Assembly (NCBI GenBank): GCA_937926975.1
Contig: CALBCJ010000029.1
Span: 1-59,479, forward strand
DNA length: 59,479 bases
Origin: an uncultured Propionibacteriaceae bacterium
GTDB taxonomy: Bacteria; Actinomycetota; Actinomycetes; Propionibacteriales; Propionibacteriaceae
Direction of reading: 5' to 3'
Positions 1-7,879 of this stretch are shown piece after piece (positions within the stretch are counted from its first letter, which is position 1; each line of letters opens with the position of its first letter). The translations under genes and the position numbers were made by a program. The notes beneath the pieces were generated by a model, which searched no databases, had not been told where the DNA came from, and saw only the letters and a list, made by a program, of their open reading frames with translations.

Positions 1-103
1 CCAGGACCCTGTCGATCAGCGCCGCGCTCGCCGGGCGCCGGGTACGGCCGATCTCTACCAGCCGCTCCACAATCTCCAGACCGGTCATGTCGTCCAGTGC
101 CAT
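1..103 (-). CDS. SUKH-like protein, N-terminal fragment (runs off window)
   Basis: The ATG lies at 103-101 and the frame is open to the window edge, giving about 34 residues that begin MALDDMTGLEIVERLVEIG. This is the same N-terminus as the complete gene at 386-1255, and the DNA is almost identical to 1151-1253, with only a few substitutions around the start codon. The two genes are therefore a recent tandem duplicate on the minus strand. Function is inferred only from the neighbour: a SUKH (SMI1/KNR4) type protein, a fold often used as immunity protein against secreted toxins. The rest of the gene lies outside the window. Confidence 0.75.
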   Translation of the reverse strand, partial: MALDDMTGLEIVERLVEIGRTRRPASAALIDRVL

Positions 104-385
104 GACCTGACACTAGCTGAACCTGAAGCGGGTGTCCAACCTGACTTGTCGCGCTCTGAATTGCTCTGGCCGTCTACTCGCTAAAGTCCTTGCCACAGGG
201 ATGTGGAGGAGTGAGAGACGGGTCACGAGCACGGGCCCAGGGCTGACGCTCCCCTCGTCCGCGGAGACTGGTTCTTCTGGAGCCGCTCAGCACTTCCTGG
301 ACGCGGCTCGGGGGCCTGTTGCGGCTGCTGGGGCATAGTCGCGTCCTTGCCGTACGGCTCAACCGGTGACTCTCGCCGTGCTGAG
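104..385. other. intergenic, no gene seen
   Basis: This is the gap between the tandem SUKH-like genes. Short open frames here have no sensible composition or ribosome binding site. The sequence immediately upstream of the partial gene start differs from that upstream of the complete copy, so the duplication boundary lies close to the start codon. Confidence 0.5.
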
Positions 386-1255
386 TCAGTCCTCTGAGTC
401 GTCGAATGAGTCGTCGAGTGAGTCGTCGAGCCGCTCGGGGAGGATGGTGCCGATCATCTCGGTGAAGGTCTGGTAGCGGTCGTCGTCATCGTCGGGGTCG
501 AAGGAGCCGGAGTCGACGAGCTGCCACTGGGAGTCGAGGGCCGAGTAGATGAGCGTCTGGTCGTCCATGATCCCGACCCGGATGTAGTCGTCGTCATCGA
601 GGTCGAGCTGCTTGTCGGCCAGGTCCCGGGGGCTGTAGATGAGGAGCCCGTTGACCTCGAACCCGTCGCACAGGTCGAACAGGGCCCGGTAGTCGTCCGG
701 GGCCGGGATCTTCGCTCTCCTCATGAAGACCCGGTGAACCCGGTCCCGCACACTCACCGCGCGTGGCTTCGGGACCTCCCACTCGTCGGGAATCGACGCC
801 ACCAGCTCCTCCAGGGGCGCCACGGTCCGTGGTCGGGCCGGCACGTGGACATGCGGGAAGAACCCCTTGGCGAGGTCCGCGAGCACACGGAACATCGTCT
901 CCTCATCGGGGTACCGATCACTGATGTCATCTGCCGCGCTCATGCACCAGCACTTCTCCTCCCGGTGCCACCCGTAGTGGGTTCCGCCGATGAACGCGAC
1001 CGGGATGTACGGATCGTATAGCCGTGCGAGTTCCTTGAAGTATGCCTGGCCAGGCTTCTTCACGTGCATGAAGCACAAAGATGCGATCTCCAGCCCGTCG
1101 GTGCGCAGCAGGAGCTCTCGGTACAGCGGCGCCGGCGGTAGCCCCACCTCGCCCAGGACCCTGTCGATCAGCGCCGCGCTCGCCGGGCGCCGGGTACGGC
1201 CGATCTCTACCAGCCGCTCCACAATCTCCAGACCAGTCATGTCGTCCAAAGCCAT
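386..1255 (-). CDS. SMI1/KNR4 (SUKH)-like protein
   Basis: This 289-residue soluble protein has two repeated units. One is around residues 35-130 (YRELLLRTDGLEI motif) and the other around 180-265 (YRALFDLCDGFEVNGLLIYS). Both match the SUKH pattern of a helix followed by a [DG]-G-[FL] turn and an aromatic strand. It ends in a very acidic tail with repeated DDS units (DSLDDSFDDSED). SUKH proteins are a large superfamily, and many are immunity proteins of polymorphic toxin loci. No toxin gene is adjacent inside the window, but the duplicated copy at 1-103 points to an immunity array continuing to the left. An alternative is a housekeeping cell-wall or stress adaptor. Confidence 0.6.
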   Translation of the reverse strand: MALDDMTGLEIVERLVEIGRTRRPASAALIDRVLGEVGLPPAPLYRELLLRTDGLEIASLCFMHVKKPGQAYFKELARLYDPYIPVAFIGGTHYGWHREEKCWCMSAADDISDRYPDEETMFRVLADLAKGFFPHVHVPARPRTVAPLEELVASIPDEWEVPKPRAVSVRDRVHRVFMRRAKIPAPDDYRALFDLCDGFEVNGLLIYSPRDLADKQLDLDDDDYIRVGIMDDQTLIYSALDSQWQLVDSGSFDPDDDDDRYQTFTEMIGTILPERLDDSLDDSFDDSED

Positions 1256-1422
1256 CCCCCGACGCTAGTCGAGGACCAAGCCTGGCTCCAAGAGGCCTTG
1301 TCAGACCGGCGCTCCTGCAGCCCCAGTGGCGCCGGTCACCGGGGCATAAGGAGCCAGCGCCGACGAGCCGCCACGGGGAACCGAGAGCCGAGCACCCGAG
1401 TGCCTGGTCGCAGACCGGGCGG

Positions 1423-2565
1423 CTACACGTTCGCGGGCTCGCGGGTGCCGGCTCCCCGGCGGCGGATCCGGGGGCCGTGCTCGTGGTCGTCCCGGGGCTG
1501 GGAGGAGCAGGCACCGGCGCGCTCACAGCCACCGCAGCCGGCGACCGTACCGCAGCCGACGGCTCCCGTACGGTCGACCACCGGCGGGGTGTCCTGGCCG
1601 TCAACCACGAAGCCGTAGTCGGCGATCATCGCCAGGTCGGCCGCCCCGGCCTGGCCCTCGGAGGTCAGGTAGTCGCCGAGGAAGATCGAGTTGCAGACCT
1701 CCAGCACCAGCGGCTGCAGGGTACGCAGGTGGTACTCGCGGCCGGCTGCCGCCCGCACCTCCACGTTGGGGTGCACCAGGCGCACCATCGACAGAATCCG
1801 CAGGCAGGTGAGCGGGGTGAGCTCCTTCGCCCCGGCCAGCGGGGTCCCCTCGAACGGCAGCAGGAAGTTCACTGGCACCGAGTCGACACCCAGCTCGCGC
1901 AGCCCGAAGGCCACATCCACCAGGTCCTCGTCCGTCTCGCCCATGCCGGCGATCAGCCCCGAGCAGGCCGACAGCCCACCCTGCTGGGCGGTGTGCACGG
2001 TCCGGACCCGGTCCGCGTACGTGTGGGTGGTGCAGATCTGCGGGTAGACCGACTCGGCGGTGTTGAGGTTGTGGTTGTACCGGGTGACACCCGCCTCGGC
2101 CAGGCCCTGGGTCTTCTCCTCGTCCAGGAAGCCGAGGCAGGCACAGATCTTGAGGTCGGGGTGGTGGGCGCGGATCCCCTCGACGATCCCGGCGACCCGG
2201 CTGACCTCCCGCTTCGACGGGCCCCGGCCCGACGCGACCAGGCAGACCGTCGAGGCGCCGGCCTGGACCCCGGCCGCCACCTGGGCGTCGACCTCCTCGG
2301 CGCTCAGCCAGCTGTACGTGAGGATCGGGGCCTTGGAGCCGAGTGCCTGCGAGCAGTAGGAGCAGTTCTCCGGGCACATCCCCGACTTCAGGTTGACCAG
2401 GTAGTTCAGCCGTACGCGGTTGCCGAAGAAGTGCCGGCGGACCCGCCCCGCGGCGCCCACCAGGGCCATCACCTCCAGGTCGGGTACGGCGAGCACCTCC
2501 AGCGCCTGCTCGCGGCTGATGGACTCGCCACTCAGCCCGGTCTCGACCAGCTCCTCCAGGTTCAT
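1423..2565 (-). CDS. bioB: biotin synthase
   Basis: A 380-residue radical-SAM enzyme inserting sulfur into dethiobiotin, the last step of biotin synthesis. The CxxxCxxC cluster motif is at residues 64-71 (CPENCSYC), preceded by NYLVNLKSG as in all BioB proteins. YNHNLNT and the downstream arginine/cysteine positions for the second cluster are present. The start ATG overlaps the stop of the upstream permease (TGATG), so translation is coupled. The C-terminus carries an extra cysteine-rich stretch (CGTVAGCGGCERAGAC) before the actinobacterial RRRGAGT-type ending, longer than I expect for the family. It is the last gene of the bioA-bioD-permease-bioB operon and is probably controlled by the BioQ-like repressor at 6067. 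Confidence 0.97.
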   Translation of the reverse strand: MNLEELVETGLSGESISREQALEVLAVPDLEVMALVGAAGRVRRHFFGNRVRLNYLVNLKSGMCPENCSYCSQALGSKAPILTYSWLSAEEVDAQVAAGVQAGASTVCLVASGRGPSKREVSRVAGIVEGIRAHHPDLKICACLGFLDEEKTQGLAEAGVTRYNHNLNTAESVYPQICTTHTYADRVRTVHTAQQGGLSACSGLIAGMGETDEDLVDVAFGLRELGVDSVPVNFLLPFEGTPLAGAKELTPLTCLRILSMVRLVHPNVEVRAAAGREYHLRTLQPLVLEVCNSIFLGDYLTSEGQAGAADLAMIADYGFVVDGQDTPPVVDRTGAVGCGTVAGCGGCERAGACSSQPRDDHEHGPRIRRRGAGTREPANV

Positions 2566-3944
2566 CAGGACTCCTTTGCCTTGTGCTTGCGTACGAGGTG
2601 GACGATGACTCCGGCCGCGAACCAGGCCAGGCCGACCCGTAGTGCGACCGGGCTGGTGCGGGACAGGGTGACCAGCAGCGCCGCCGCTCCGGCGACGGGG
2701 ACCAGCAGGTGCACCACCCAGCGGCCCGAGCGCTCCTGCACCCAGAACCGCCGGACCACGCAGGCGTGCAGGACGACATAGCTGGCCATGGCCCCGAACG
2801 TGACCAGCAGGCTCATGATCTCGGGGTGGTCAATGAACGGCACCGCGACCAGCACCGCGACCGCCCCGACGGCCAGCGTCGCGGTGTGCGGGACCCCGCG
2901 TCCGCTGGTCCGCGACAAGAACCCGGGGAGCTCGCGGTCGCGGGCCATCGCGAACAGCAGCCGGGCGGAGGCGGCGTGGGCCACCACCAGGCAGGCGAAG
3001 ATCGCGACGAAGGCGTTGGTGAGGGTGAAGACCGGCACGTACCAGGCCGGCGCGACCTGGTCGACCGCCCCGTAGAAGGCCCGGTTCGTGGCCGCGCCCG
3101 GCCCGAAGCCGCCGACCCCGGTGACCAGCGAGGCCGCCCACAGCTGCAGGCAGAACAGGGCGGTGATCGCGCCCAGCAGCACGGTGGTGGCCCGGGCGAC
3201 CGCTCGTCCGCCGCCCTTCGCGTCCTCGTTCAGGGTGTTGACCGCGTCGAAGCCCAGGTAGCTGAACGCTGCCAGCGACACCGCCGGCAGCACCGCGGTC
3301 AGCGAGGCGCCCGGGTGCCACAGGGCGTCCAGGCTGAGGCTCAGTCTTCCCGCGGCGACGTCGGTGAGCACGAAGCCGACGAACAGCGCGATGGTCGCCA
3401 GCTGGATCCCCAGCAGCACCAGCCCGACCCGGGTGGTGAGCTCCATCCCGCGCAGGTTCATCAGCATCGACGTCCCGATGAAGAGCACCGCGAAGACGGT
3501 GGGCGGGACCGCCGGGAAGGAGTGCGCCAGCGCCACCGCCGACAGGATCGTCAGCAGCCCCGGCATCAGGACGTAGTCGAGCAGGATCGCCCATCCGGCG
3601 AAGAAGCCGAGCCAGGGGCCGGCCGACAGCCGCGCGTACCCGTACACCGACCCGGCGACCGGGAAGCGCCTGGCCATCTGGGCGTAGCTGATGGCGGACA
3701 GGCCCATCACCGCCGCCGCGACCAGGTAGGTGAGGATCGGCAGCCCGCCGGAGCGGTTGATGACCATCCCGTACGTGGCGATCGGCGCCATCGGGACGAA
3801 GAACAGCAGCCCGTACACGAGCAGGCCGCCCATCCCAAGGCTGCGCCTCAGGCTGGGGGCGTAGCCGAGCTCGGCCAGCGCGGCATCTGCCTCGGACTGC
3901 GCCGACTGCTCGGGCGCGGTGTCAAGCCTGGTGGGAGCGGACAT
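2565..3944 (-). CDS. APC-superfamily permease in biotin operon (candidate KAPA/DAPA importer)
   Basis: 459 residues with about 12 hydrophobic helices. The N-terminal motif GLLVYGLLFFVPMAPIATYG and the following SGGLPILTYLVA segment are typical of the amino-acid/polyamine/organocation (APC) superfamily. It lies between bioD (2-base gap) and bioB (1-base overlap), so it is co-transcribed and co-translated with biotin genes. No bioF, bioC or bioH is present. In yeast the BIO3-BIO4-BIO5 cluster pairs DAPA aminotransferase and dethiobiotin synthetase with an amino-acid-permease-family importer of KAPA/DAPA (Bio5). By analogy this permease may import a pelargonic-acid precursor. A general amino-acid importer supplying the BioA amino donor is the alternative. 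Confidence 0.85.
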   Translation of the reverse strand: MSAPTRLDTAPEQSAQSEADAALAELGYAPSLRRSLGMGGLLVYGLLFFVPMAPIATYGMVINRSGGLPILTYLVAAAVMGLSAISYAQMARRFPVAGSVYGYARLSAGPWLGFFAGWAILLDYVLMPGLLTILSAVALAHSFPAVPPTVFAVLFIGTSMLMNLRGMELTTRVGLVLLGIQLATIALFVGFVLTDVAAGRLSLSLDALWHPGASLTAVLPAVSLAAFSYLGFDAVNTLNEDAKGGGRAVARATTVLLGAITALFCLQLWAASLVTGVGGFGPGAATNRAFYGAVDQVAPAWYVPVFTLTNAFVAIFACLVVAHAASARLLFAMARDRELPGFLSRTSGRGVPHTATLAVGAVAVLVAVPFIDHPEIMSLLVTFGAMASYVVLHACVVRRFWVQERSGRWVVHLLVPVAGAAALLVTLSRTSPVALRVGLAWFAAGVIVHLVRKHKAKES

Positions 3945-3946
3945 GC

Positions 3947-4663
3947 TCAGCCTTTCGGGGGTCGAGTGGGTGCTGGGGTCAGCAGGGCCCGTACGGTCTG
4001 GTGCAGGCGGGCCGGGTCGGCGCCGAGCCCTTCGGGCAGGGCGACGACCTGGTCGGTTCCGGCCGCCTCGGGCAGGTCGGCAAGGGTGCAGCGCTCAGCC
4101 AGCCCGGGCTGCTCGGGCACCGCCCCGACCACCAGCAGCACCACCTGGTGGCCGCGGTCGCGGACCGCGCGGCAGGTGAGCCCGGTGTGGTTGAGGCTGC
4201 CGAGCCCGGCCCGGGCGACGACCACGAACCTCCCCGGCCCGGGCAGCGCGTCGGCCAGCTCCAGCAGCCCCGCGCCGTCGCCGTCGAGCCCGACGAGGAC
4301 CCCGCCGGACCCCTCGACCAGGACCAGATCGTGCTCGGTGGCCAGCCCGGCCACCTGCTCGGCGACCTCGGCAGTGCTGCGCAGCCGGACCCCGGCTCGG
4401 CGGGCGGCGGTGGTCGGGGCGAGCGGCTCCGGCAGCCGGGCCAGCTCCCGGGCCCGGGCGGCGTCGAGCCCCGACAGCCGGCAGGCCTCGGCCGCGTCTC
4501 CCGGCTCCCCGGGCGCCAGGCCGGTCTGGGCCGGCTTGCAGACCACCACGTCCTGCCCGCGGGCGGTTGCGGCCGCGGCCAGCACCGCGGTGGCGACGGT
4601 CTTGCCGACACCGGTGTCGGTGCCGGTGACCAGGATGACCCCCGCCAGCTCTGGCAGTCTCAT
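3947..4663 (-). CDS. bioD: dethiobiotin synthetase
   Basis: 238 residues. ATP-dependent carboxylation and ring closure of DAPA to dethiobiotin in the cytoplasm. The P-loop GTDTGVGKT is at residues 14-22, followed by CKPAQTG and VEGSGG, all BioD hallmarks. I chose the ATG at 4663, which overlaps the bioA stop as ATGA and leaves the P-loop close to the N-terminus as in the family. A longer reading starting at 4738 would add an arginine-rich non-homologous leader inside bioA. It is followed two bases later by the permease. Confidence 0.96.
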   Translation of the reverse strand: MRLPELAGVILVTGTDTGVGKTVATAVLAAAATARGQDVVVCKPAQTGLAPGEPGDAAEACRLSGLDAARARELARLPEPLAPTTAARRAGVRLRSTAEVAEQVAGLATEHDLVLVEGSGGVLVGLDGDGAGLLELADALPGPGRFVVVARAGLGSLNHTGLTCRAVRDRGHQVVLLVVGAVPEQPGLAERCTLADLPEAAGTDQVVALPEGLGADPARLHQTVRALLTPAPTRPPKG

Positions 4664-5964
4664 GCGGCTCCTGTGGTGGTCGCGGCCACAGCGGCCTGGA
4701 TCCCGCCCGCCACCTGGCGCAGCTCGGCCTCGGTGCACAGGTACGGCGGCATCGCGTACACGAGGTTGCGGAACGGTCGCAGCCAGACCCCGGCTCCGAC
4801 CGCGGCCCGGGTGGCAGCCGGTACGTCGACCGGGTCGCGCAGCTCGACCGCGGCAACCGCGCCTAGCAGGCGGACCTCGCTGACCCCTTCCTGGTCCCGC
4901 AGCGGCGCCAGCTCCTCGGTGAGGACCTGCTCGGCGCGGGCCACATCGGCTCGCCAGCCGCCGCCCGCCACCAGCCCGACCGACGCCAGCGACACCGCGC
5001 TGGCCAGGGGGTTCCCCATGAAGGTGGGGCCGTGCATGAGGGCCTGGGCGGGGCCGTCAGCGACCGCCCGGGCGACCCGGTCGGTGGTCAGCACCGCGGC
5101 CTGGGTGAGGTACCCGCCGGTCATCGCCTTGCCGAGCGCCATCACGTCGGGCACCACCTCGGCCCAGTCGCAGCCCCACAGCCGCCCGGTCCGGCCGAAG
5201 CCGGTCGCGATCTCGTCGGCGACCAGCAGCACCTGGTGCTCGTCGGCCAGCTCGCGCAGCCGCCGCAGCGCCAGCGGTGACCACGGAAGCATCCCGCCCG
5301 CCCCCTGCAGCACCGGCTCGACCACGACCGCGGCCAGCTCGTCGCGGTGGGCCGCCAGCATCGCGGTGACCTCCGCGGTCCACGCGGCCACCTCGGCCTC
5401 CCCGGCGTCGAAGGCCGGCGGGCGGGGCAGGAAGAGCTGCGGCTGGACCTGCCCCGCGTACAGGTGGTGCATCCCGCCGTCAGGGTCGCAGACCGACATC
5501 GCGCCCCAGGTGTCCCCGTGGTACGCGCCGCGCAGCGCGGCGAAGCGGGTCCGGGCCGGGCGGCTGGCCAGCCCGACCTGGCGGGCGACCTTGAGCGCGA
5601 CCTCCATCGCTACCGAGCCCGAGTCGGCCAGGAAGACCCGGTTCAGCCCGGGCGGGGCGAGGCTGGTGAGCAGCTCGCCGAGCTGGGCGGCCGGTTCGTG
5701 GGTGAGCCCGCCGAGCATGACATGGCTGAAGGTGCTGACCTGCCGGCGGACCGCCTCGTCGAGCACCGGGTGGCGGTAGCCGTGGATCGCGGCCCACCAG
5801 CTCGCCATAGCGTCGATGACCTCGTGCCGGCCGTGGCCGTCGTCGAGGACCAGCCGCACCCCGTCCGCCTCCAGGACCGCGTACAGCGGGTCGGGCGCGA
5901 CGGGGGGCGCGTACGGGTGCCACAGGTGGTCCCGGTCCAGGGCGACGACATCGCTGGCTTGCAC
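4660..5964 (-). CDS. bioA: adenosylmethionine-8-amino-7-oxononanoate aminotransferase
   Basis: 434 residues, a fold-type-I PLP aminotransferase converting KAPA to DAPA with S-adenosylmethionine as usual amino donor. Visible motifs are LWHPYAPP near the N-terminus, SGSVAMEVALKVA, LLVADEIATGFGRTG and the PLP-lysine region ALGKAMTGGYL, all BioA-like. It is the first gene of the biotin operon, with a GTG start at 5964. A 13-bp palindrome (5988-6000) sits 24 bases upstream, next to a divergent TetR-family gene, so repression by BioQ-type regulation is likely. Its stop overlaps the bioD start (ATGA). Confidence 0.96.
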   Translation of the reverse strand: MQASDVVALDRDHLWHPYAPPVAPDPLYAVLEADGVRLVLDDGHGRHEVIDAMASWWAAIHGYRHPVLDEAVRRQVSTFSHVMLGGLTHEPAAQLGELLTSLAPPGLNRVFLADSGSVAMEVALKVARQVGLASRPARTRFAALRGAYHGDTWGAMSVCDPDGGMHHLYAGQVQPQLFLPRPPAFDAGEAEVAAWTAEVTAMLAAHRDELAAVVVEPVLQGAGGMLPWSPLALRRLRELADEHQVLLVADEIATGFGRTGRLWGCDWAEVVPDVMALGKAMTGGYLTQAAVLTTDRVARAVADGPAQALMHGPTFMGNPLASAVSLASVGLVAGGGWRADVARAEQVLTEELAPLRDQEGVSEVRLLGAVAAVELRDPVDVPAATRAAVGAGVWLRPFRNLVYAMPPYLCTEAELRQVAGGIQAAVAATTTGAA

Positions 5965-5987
5965 AGGGGCGAACCTACCACGAGATT

Positions 5988-6024
5988 TGAACGACGTTCA
6001 CTGAAAGCAGTAGATCGTTCAGTG
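5988..6024. promoter_or_regulatory. palindromic operators between bioA and the BioQ-like gene
   Basis: 5988-6000 reads TGAACGACGTTCA, a perfect 6+1+6 palindrome. A second inverted repeat, CACTGAA (5999-6005) and TTCAGTG (6018-6024) with a 12-base spacer, overlaps its right edge. TGAAC-type palindromes are reported as BioQ boxes in corynebacteria and mycobacteria. The location between bioA and the divergent TetR gene supports a shared operator for biotin-responsive repression and autoregulation. Confidence 0.75.
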
Positions 6025-6066
6025 CCGGTGCCGGGGCTACGAGCCCCGCTCGCTAGCATGCGGCCC

Positions 6067-6636
6067 ATGGCGCTGACGCAACGGCAGATCCTGCTGGCCG
6101 CGCTCACGATCCTCGACGAGTACGGCCTGGCCGACCTGAGCATGCGGCGCCTGTCGACCACGCTCGGGGTCCAGGCCGGGGCGCTCTACCACCACGTCCC
6201 CGACAAGCAGACCCTGCTGGCCGGGCTGGCCGACCTGATCCTGGCCGAGATCGACGAGCCGCTGGGCACCTGGCGGACCGCGGTCGAGGCCTGGGCCGGC
6301 AGCGTACGGCGGGTCCTGCTCTCCCACCGCGACTCGGCCGAGGTGGTCGCCACCTCCCGCGGCTTCCGGCTCAGCCGCCACGACGTCAGCCGCCACCCGG
6401 CGACCCTGCTGGCCGCCGCCGGGCTGCCGCCCGCCGAGGCCGTGGCGGCCGCCACCTGCTGCCTGCACTTCATCCTCGGCCACGTCGCCGAGGAGCAGGC
6501 CCGGCTGGAGTGGCGCCGCTTCGGTCGTACGGAGGAGGACGTCCCGTACCGGCTCGGCGACGACGACTCGTTCGCGATCGGGATCGCGCTCCTGCTGGAC
6601 GGGGTCGCCGCCCGGCTCGCGCACCAGACTGAGTGA
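6067..6636 (+). CDS. TetR-family regulator, probable biotin repressor BioQ
   Basis: 189 residues. An N-terminal TetR helix-turn-helix (residues about 3-50, with LSMRRLSTTLGVQAGALYHH) is followed by a helical ligand-binding part (DLILAEIDEPLG; HFILGHVAEEQ) like the TetR_C class. It is divergent from bioA with two overlapping inverted repeats in the gap, which is the arrangement of BioQ repressors in actinobacteria. An in-frame ATG at 6058 is an alternative start. The BioQ assignment rests on context and motif and is inference. Confidence 0.85.
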   Translation: MALTQRQILLAALTILDEYGLADLSMRRLSTTLGVQAGALYHHVPDKQTLLAGLADLILAEIDEPLGTWRTAVEAWAGSVRRVLLSHRDSAEVVATSRGFRLSRHDVSRHPATLLAAAGLPPAEAVAAATCCLHFILGHVAEEQARLEWRRFGRTEEDVPYRLGDDDSFAIGIALLLDGVAARLAHQTE

Positions 6637-6733
6637 CACCCCGTACCGGCCGCCGGGCCGCGAGGCCCGGCCCACAGCGAGGCCAGACCGTCTGTCTCGA
6701 GCCGCGCTCGGCCCGGGGCCAGCTCAGCCCGGG

Positions 6734-7075
6734 TCATCTGAGCCGACGGGCCTCTCGGGCGAGGAGCACCCGAGTCGTGAGGTGCGCCGGGCAGTCTGCT
6801 GGCAGCTGGCTGGCGGGGACCGCCTGGACCCCGTCGATGCGGCCGCCAAGCGCCTCGAGGTGCTGCATGACCGCGGTCAGCGCCTGTCCGGCGAAAAGGC
6901 CCTGATTTGTGCCCTCGTCCCAGTGCTTGACCGAGATCACGGCCTCGCAAGCCTCGGCCGCCGTGGCGCGGGAACACCAGATCAGGACCTGCTCCCGCGA
7001 CAGCCCCGAGACCAGCAGCTGTGCGGTCGGGGTGGGCTCGAAGGCGCCCCAGAGCCGGGCGGAGCGGCTCACCAC
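6734..7075 (-). CDS. small hypothetical protein
   Basis: 113 residues from a GTG at 7075. The frame has very high GC at third codon positions and a normal amino-acid composition (SREQVLIWCSRATAAEACEA), unlike the overlapping frames, so I take it as real. It is probably cytoplasmic and mostly helical. I do not recognise a family. Flanks of about 100 and 240 bases separate it from the TetR gene and the WhiB gene. Confidence 0.5.
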   Translation of the reverse strand: MVSRSARLWGAFEPTPTAQLLVSGLSREQVLIWCSRATAAEACEAVISVKHWDEGTNQGLFAGQALTAVMQHLEALGGRIDGVQAVPASQLPADCPAHLTTRVLLAREARRLR

Positions 7076-7315
7076 CGCAGCCCGAGGACCTGGTGGGCGG
7101 GCGTGCCCAGCCCTGCCTGCTCGGCGTGACCGGCTCGGGCGAGGCCGACCGGGCTCTCAGCCCCGCCGACGGGACCACCAGGCTCCTGCGCGAACACAGC
7201 ACTGAGACTACGCGGTGCCCGACTCGCCGGGCGCCAGGTGTGGCTGCCTCCCGGACCGCTCGTCGGCGGCCAGCAGCGTCGCCCGGGTGCTCGGGGGTGA
7301 GCGCCGGCTCGTGGG

Positions 7316-7879
7316 TCAGGCGGCGCGACGGGTCTGGGGCGTACGGCGCACGACCTGGGCGTACGCGGCCAGCAGCTGCTCCATGGTCGGCGGGGCCATC
7401 GTGAGCTTCGGCGTGGACTCGCCGTTGCGGGCCTTGCGCAGGTGACGCTTCACCGTGGACAGGGAGCAGCCGAGCCGCTGGGCAATGGTCTCCAGGCTCT
7501 CGTGCGGGTTGGCCGACCGCAGCCGGAGCACCTCGTCGTGGTTCACCTGCCGGCCCGCGGCAGCCACACCGGCGAGGGTATCGAGGTCCTCAGGAGCCAC
7601 GGTGACCTGCAGCATGGTCCGCATCTCCTGGCGCTGGCGCTGGGTGGTGCCGGCTACAAAACCGCTCACGTCGTGCTTCACGACCGCGTCGTACAGGCAG
7701 GTCGCCAGCAGCGGGCAGGAGGCGCAAGTCTGGGCGGCCTCGGCGGTCAGCCGGGCCTGTTGGCGGCGAACCTCGCGGGAGGCGCCGGACGGCAGGCCGT
7801 CCTCAAGCAGCGGGTGCTGGAAGACGTCGCTGGCGCTGACGCAGGCGGGCAGAGCGCTGGTGGCCGTCTCAGGCTTCAC
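7316..7879 (-). CDS. WhiB-like iron-sulfur regulator fused to a C-terminal helix-turn-helix
   Basis: 187 residues. The four WhiB cysteines are at 13, 52, 55 and 61 (CASCPLLATC), followed by SGFVAGTTQRQR, which sits where the G[VI]WGG-T-xxER turn is found in WhiB proteins but lacks the tryptophan. Residues about 125-150 (ETIAQRLGCSLSTVKRHLRKAR) form a sigma-region-4/LuxR-like helix-turn-helix. This is longer than usual WhiB proteins (80-130) because of that extra domain. Start GTG at 7879. WhiB proteins bind a [4Fe-4S] cluster and usually act through the primary sigma factor. Here an independent DNA-binding domain is present. Confidence 0.8.
   Translation of the reverse strand: MKPETATSALPACVSASDVFQHPLLEDGLPSGASREVRRQQARLTAEAAQTCASCPLLATCLYDAVVKHDVSGFVAGTTQRQRQEMRTMLQVTVAPEDLDTLAGVAAAGRQVNHDEVLRLRSANPHESLETIAQRLGCSLSTVKRHLRKARNGESTPKLTMAPPTMEQLLAAYAQVVRRTPQTRRAA

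Noticed and set aside
1081..2781. 566-codon plus-strand open frame across bioB and neighbours
   Set aside because: Antisense shadow of bioB and the permease. Arginine/glycine/proline-rich with no motif, while the minus strand carries clear BioB signatures.
2709..4883. 724-codon plus-strand frame over the permease and bioD
   Set aside because: Antisense shadow caused by high third-position GC of the real genes. Composition is dominated by R, G, Q, H and P.
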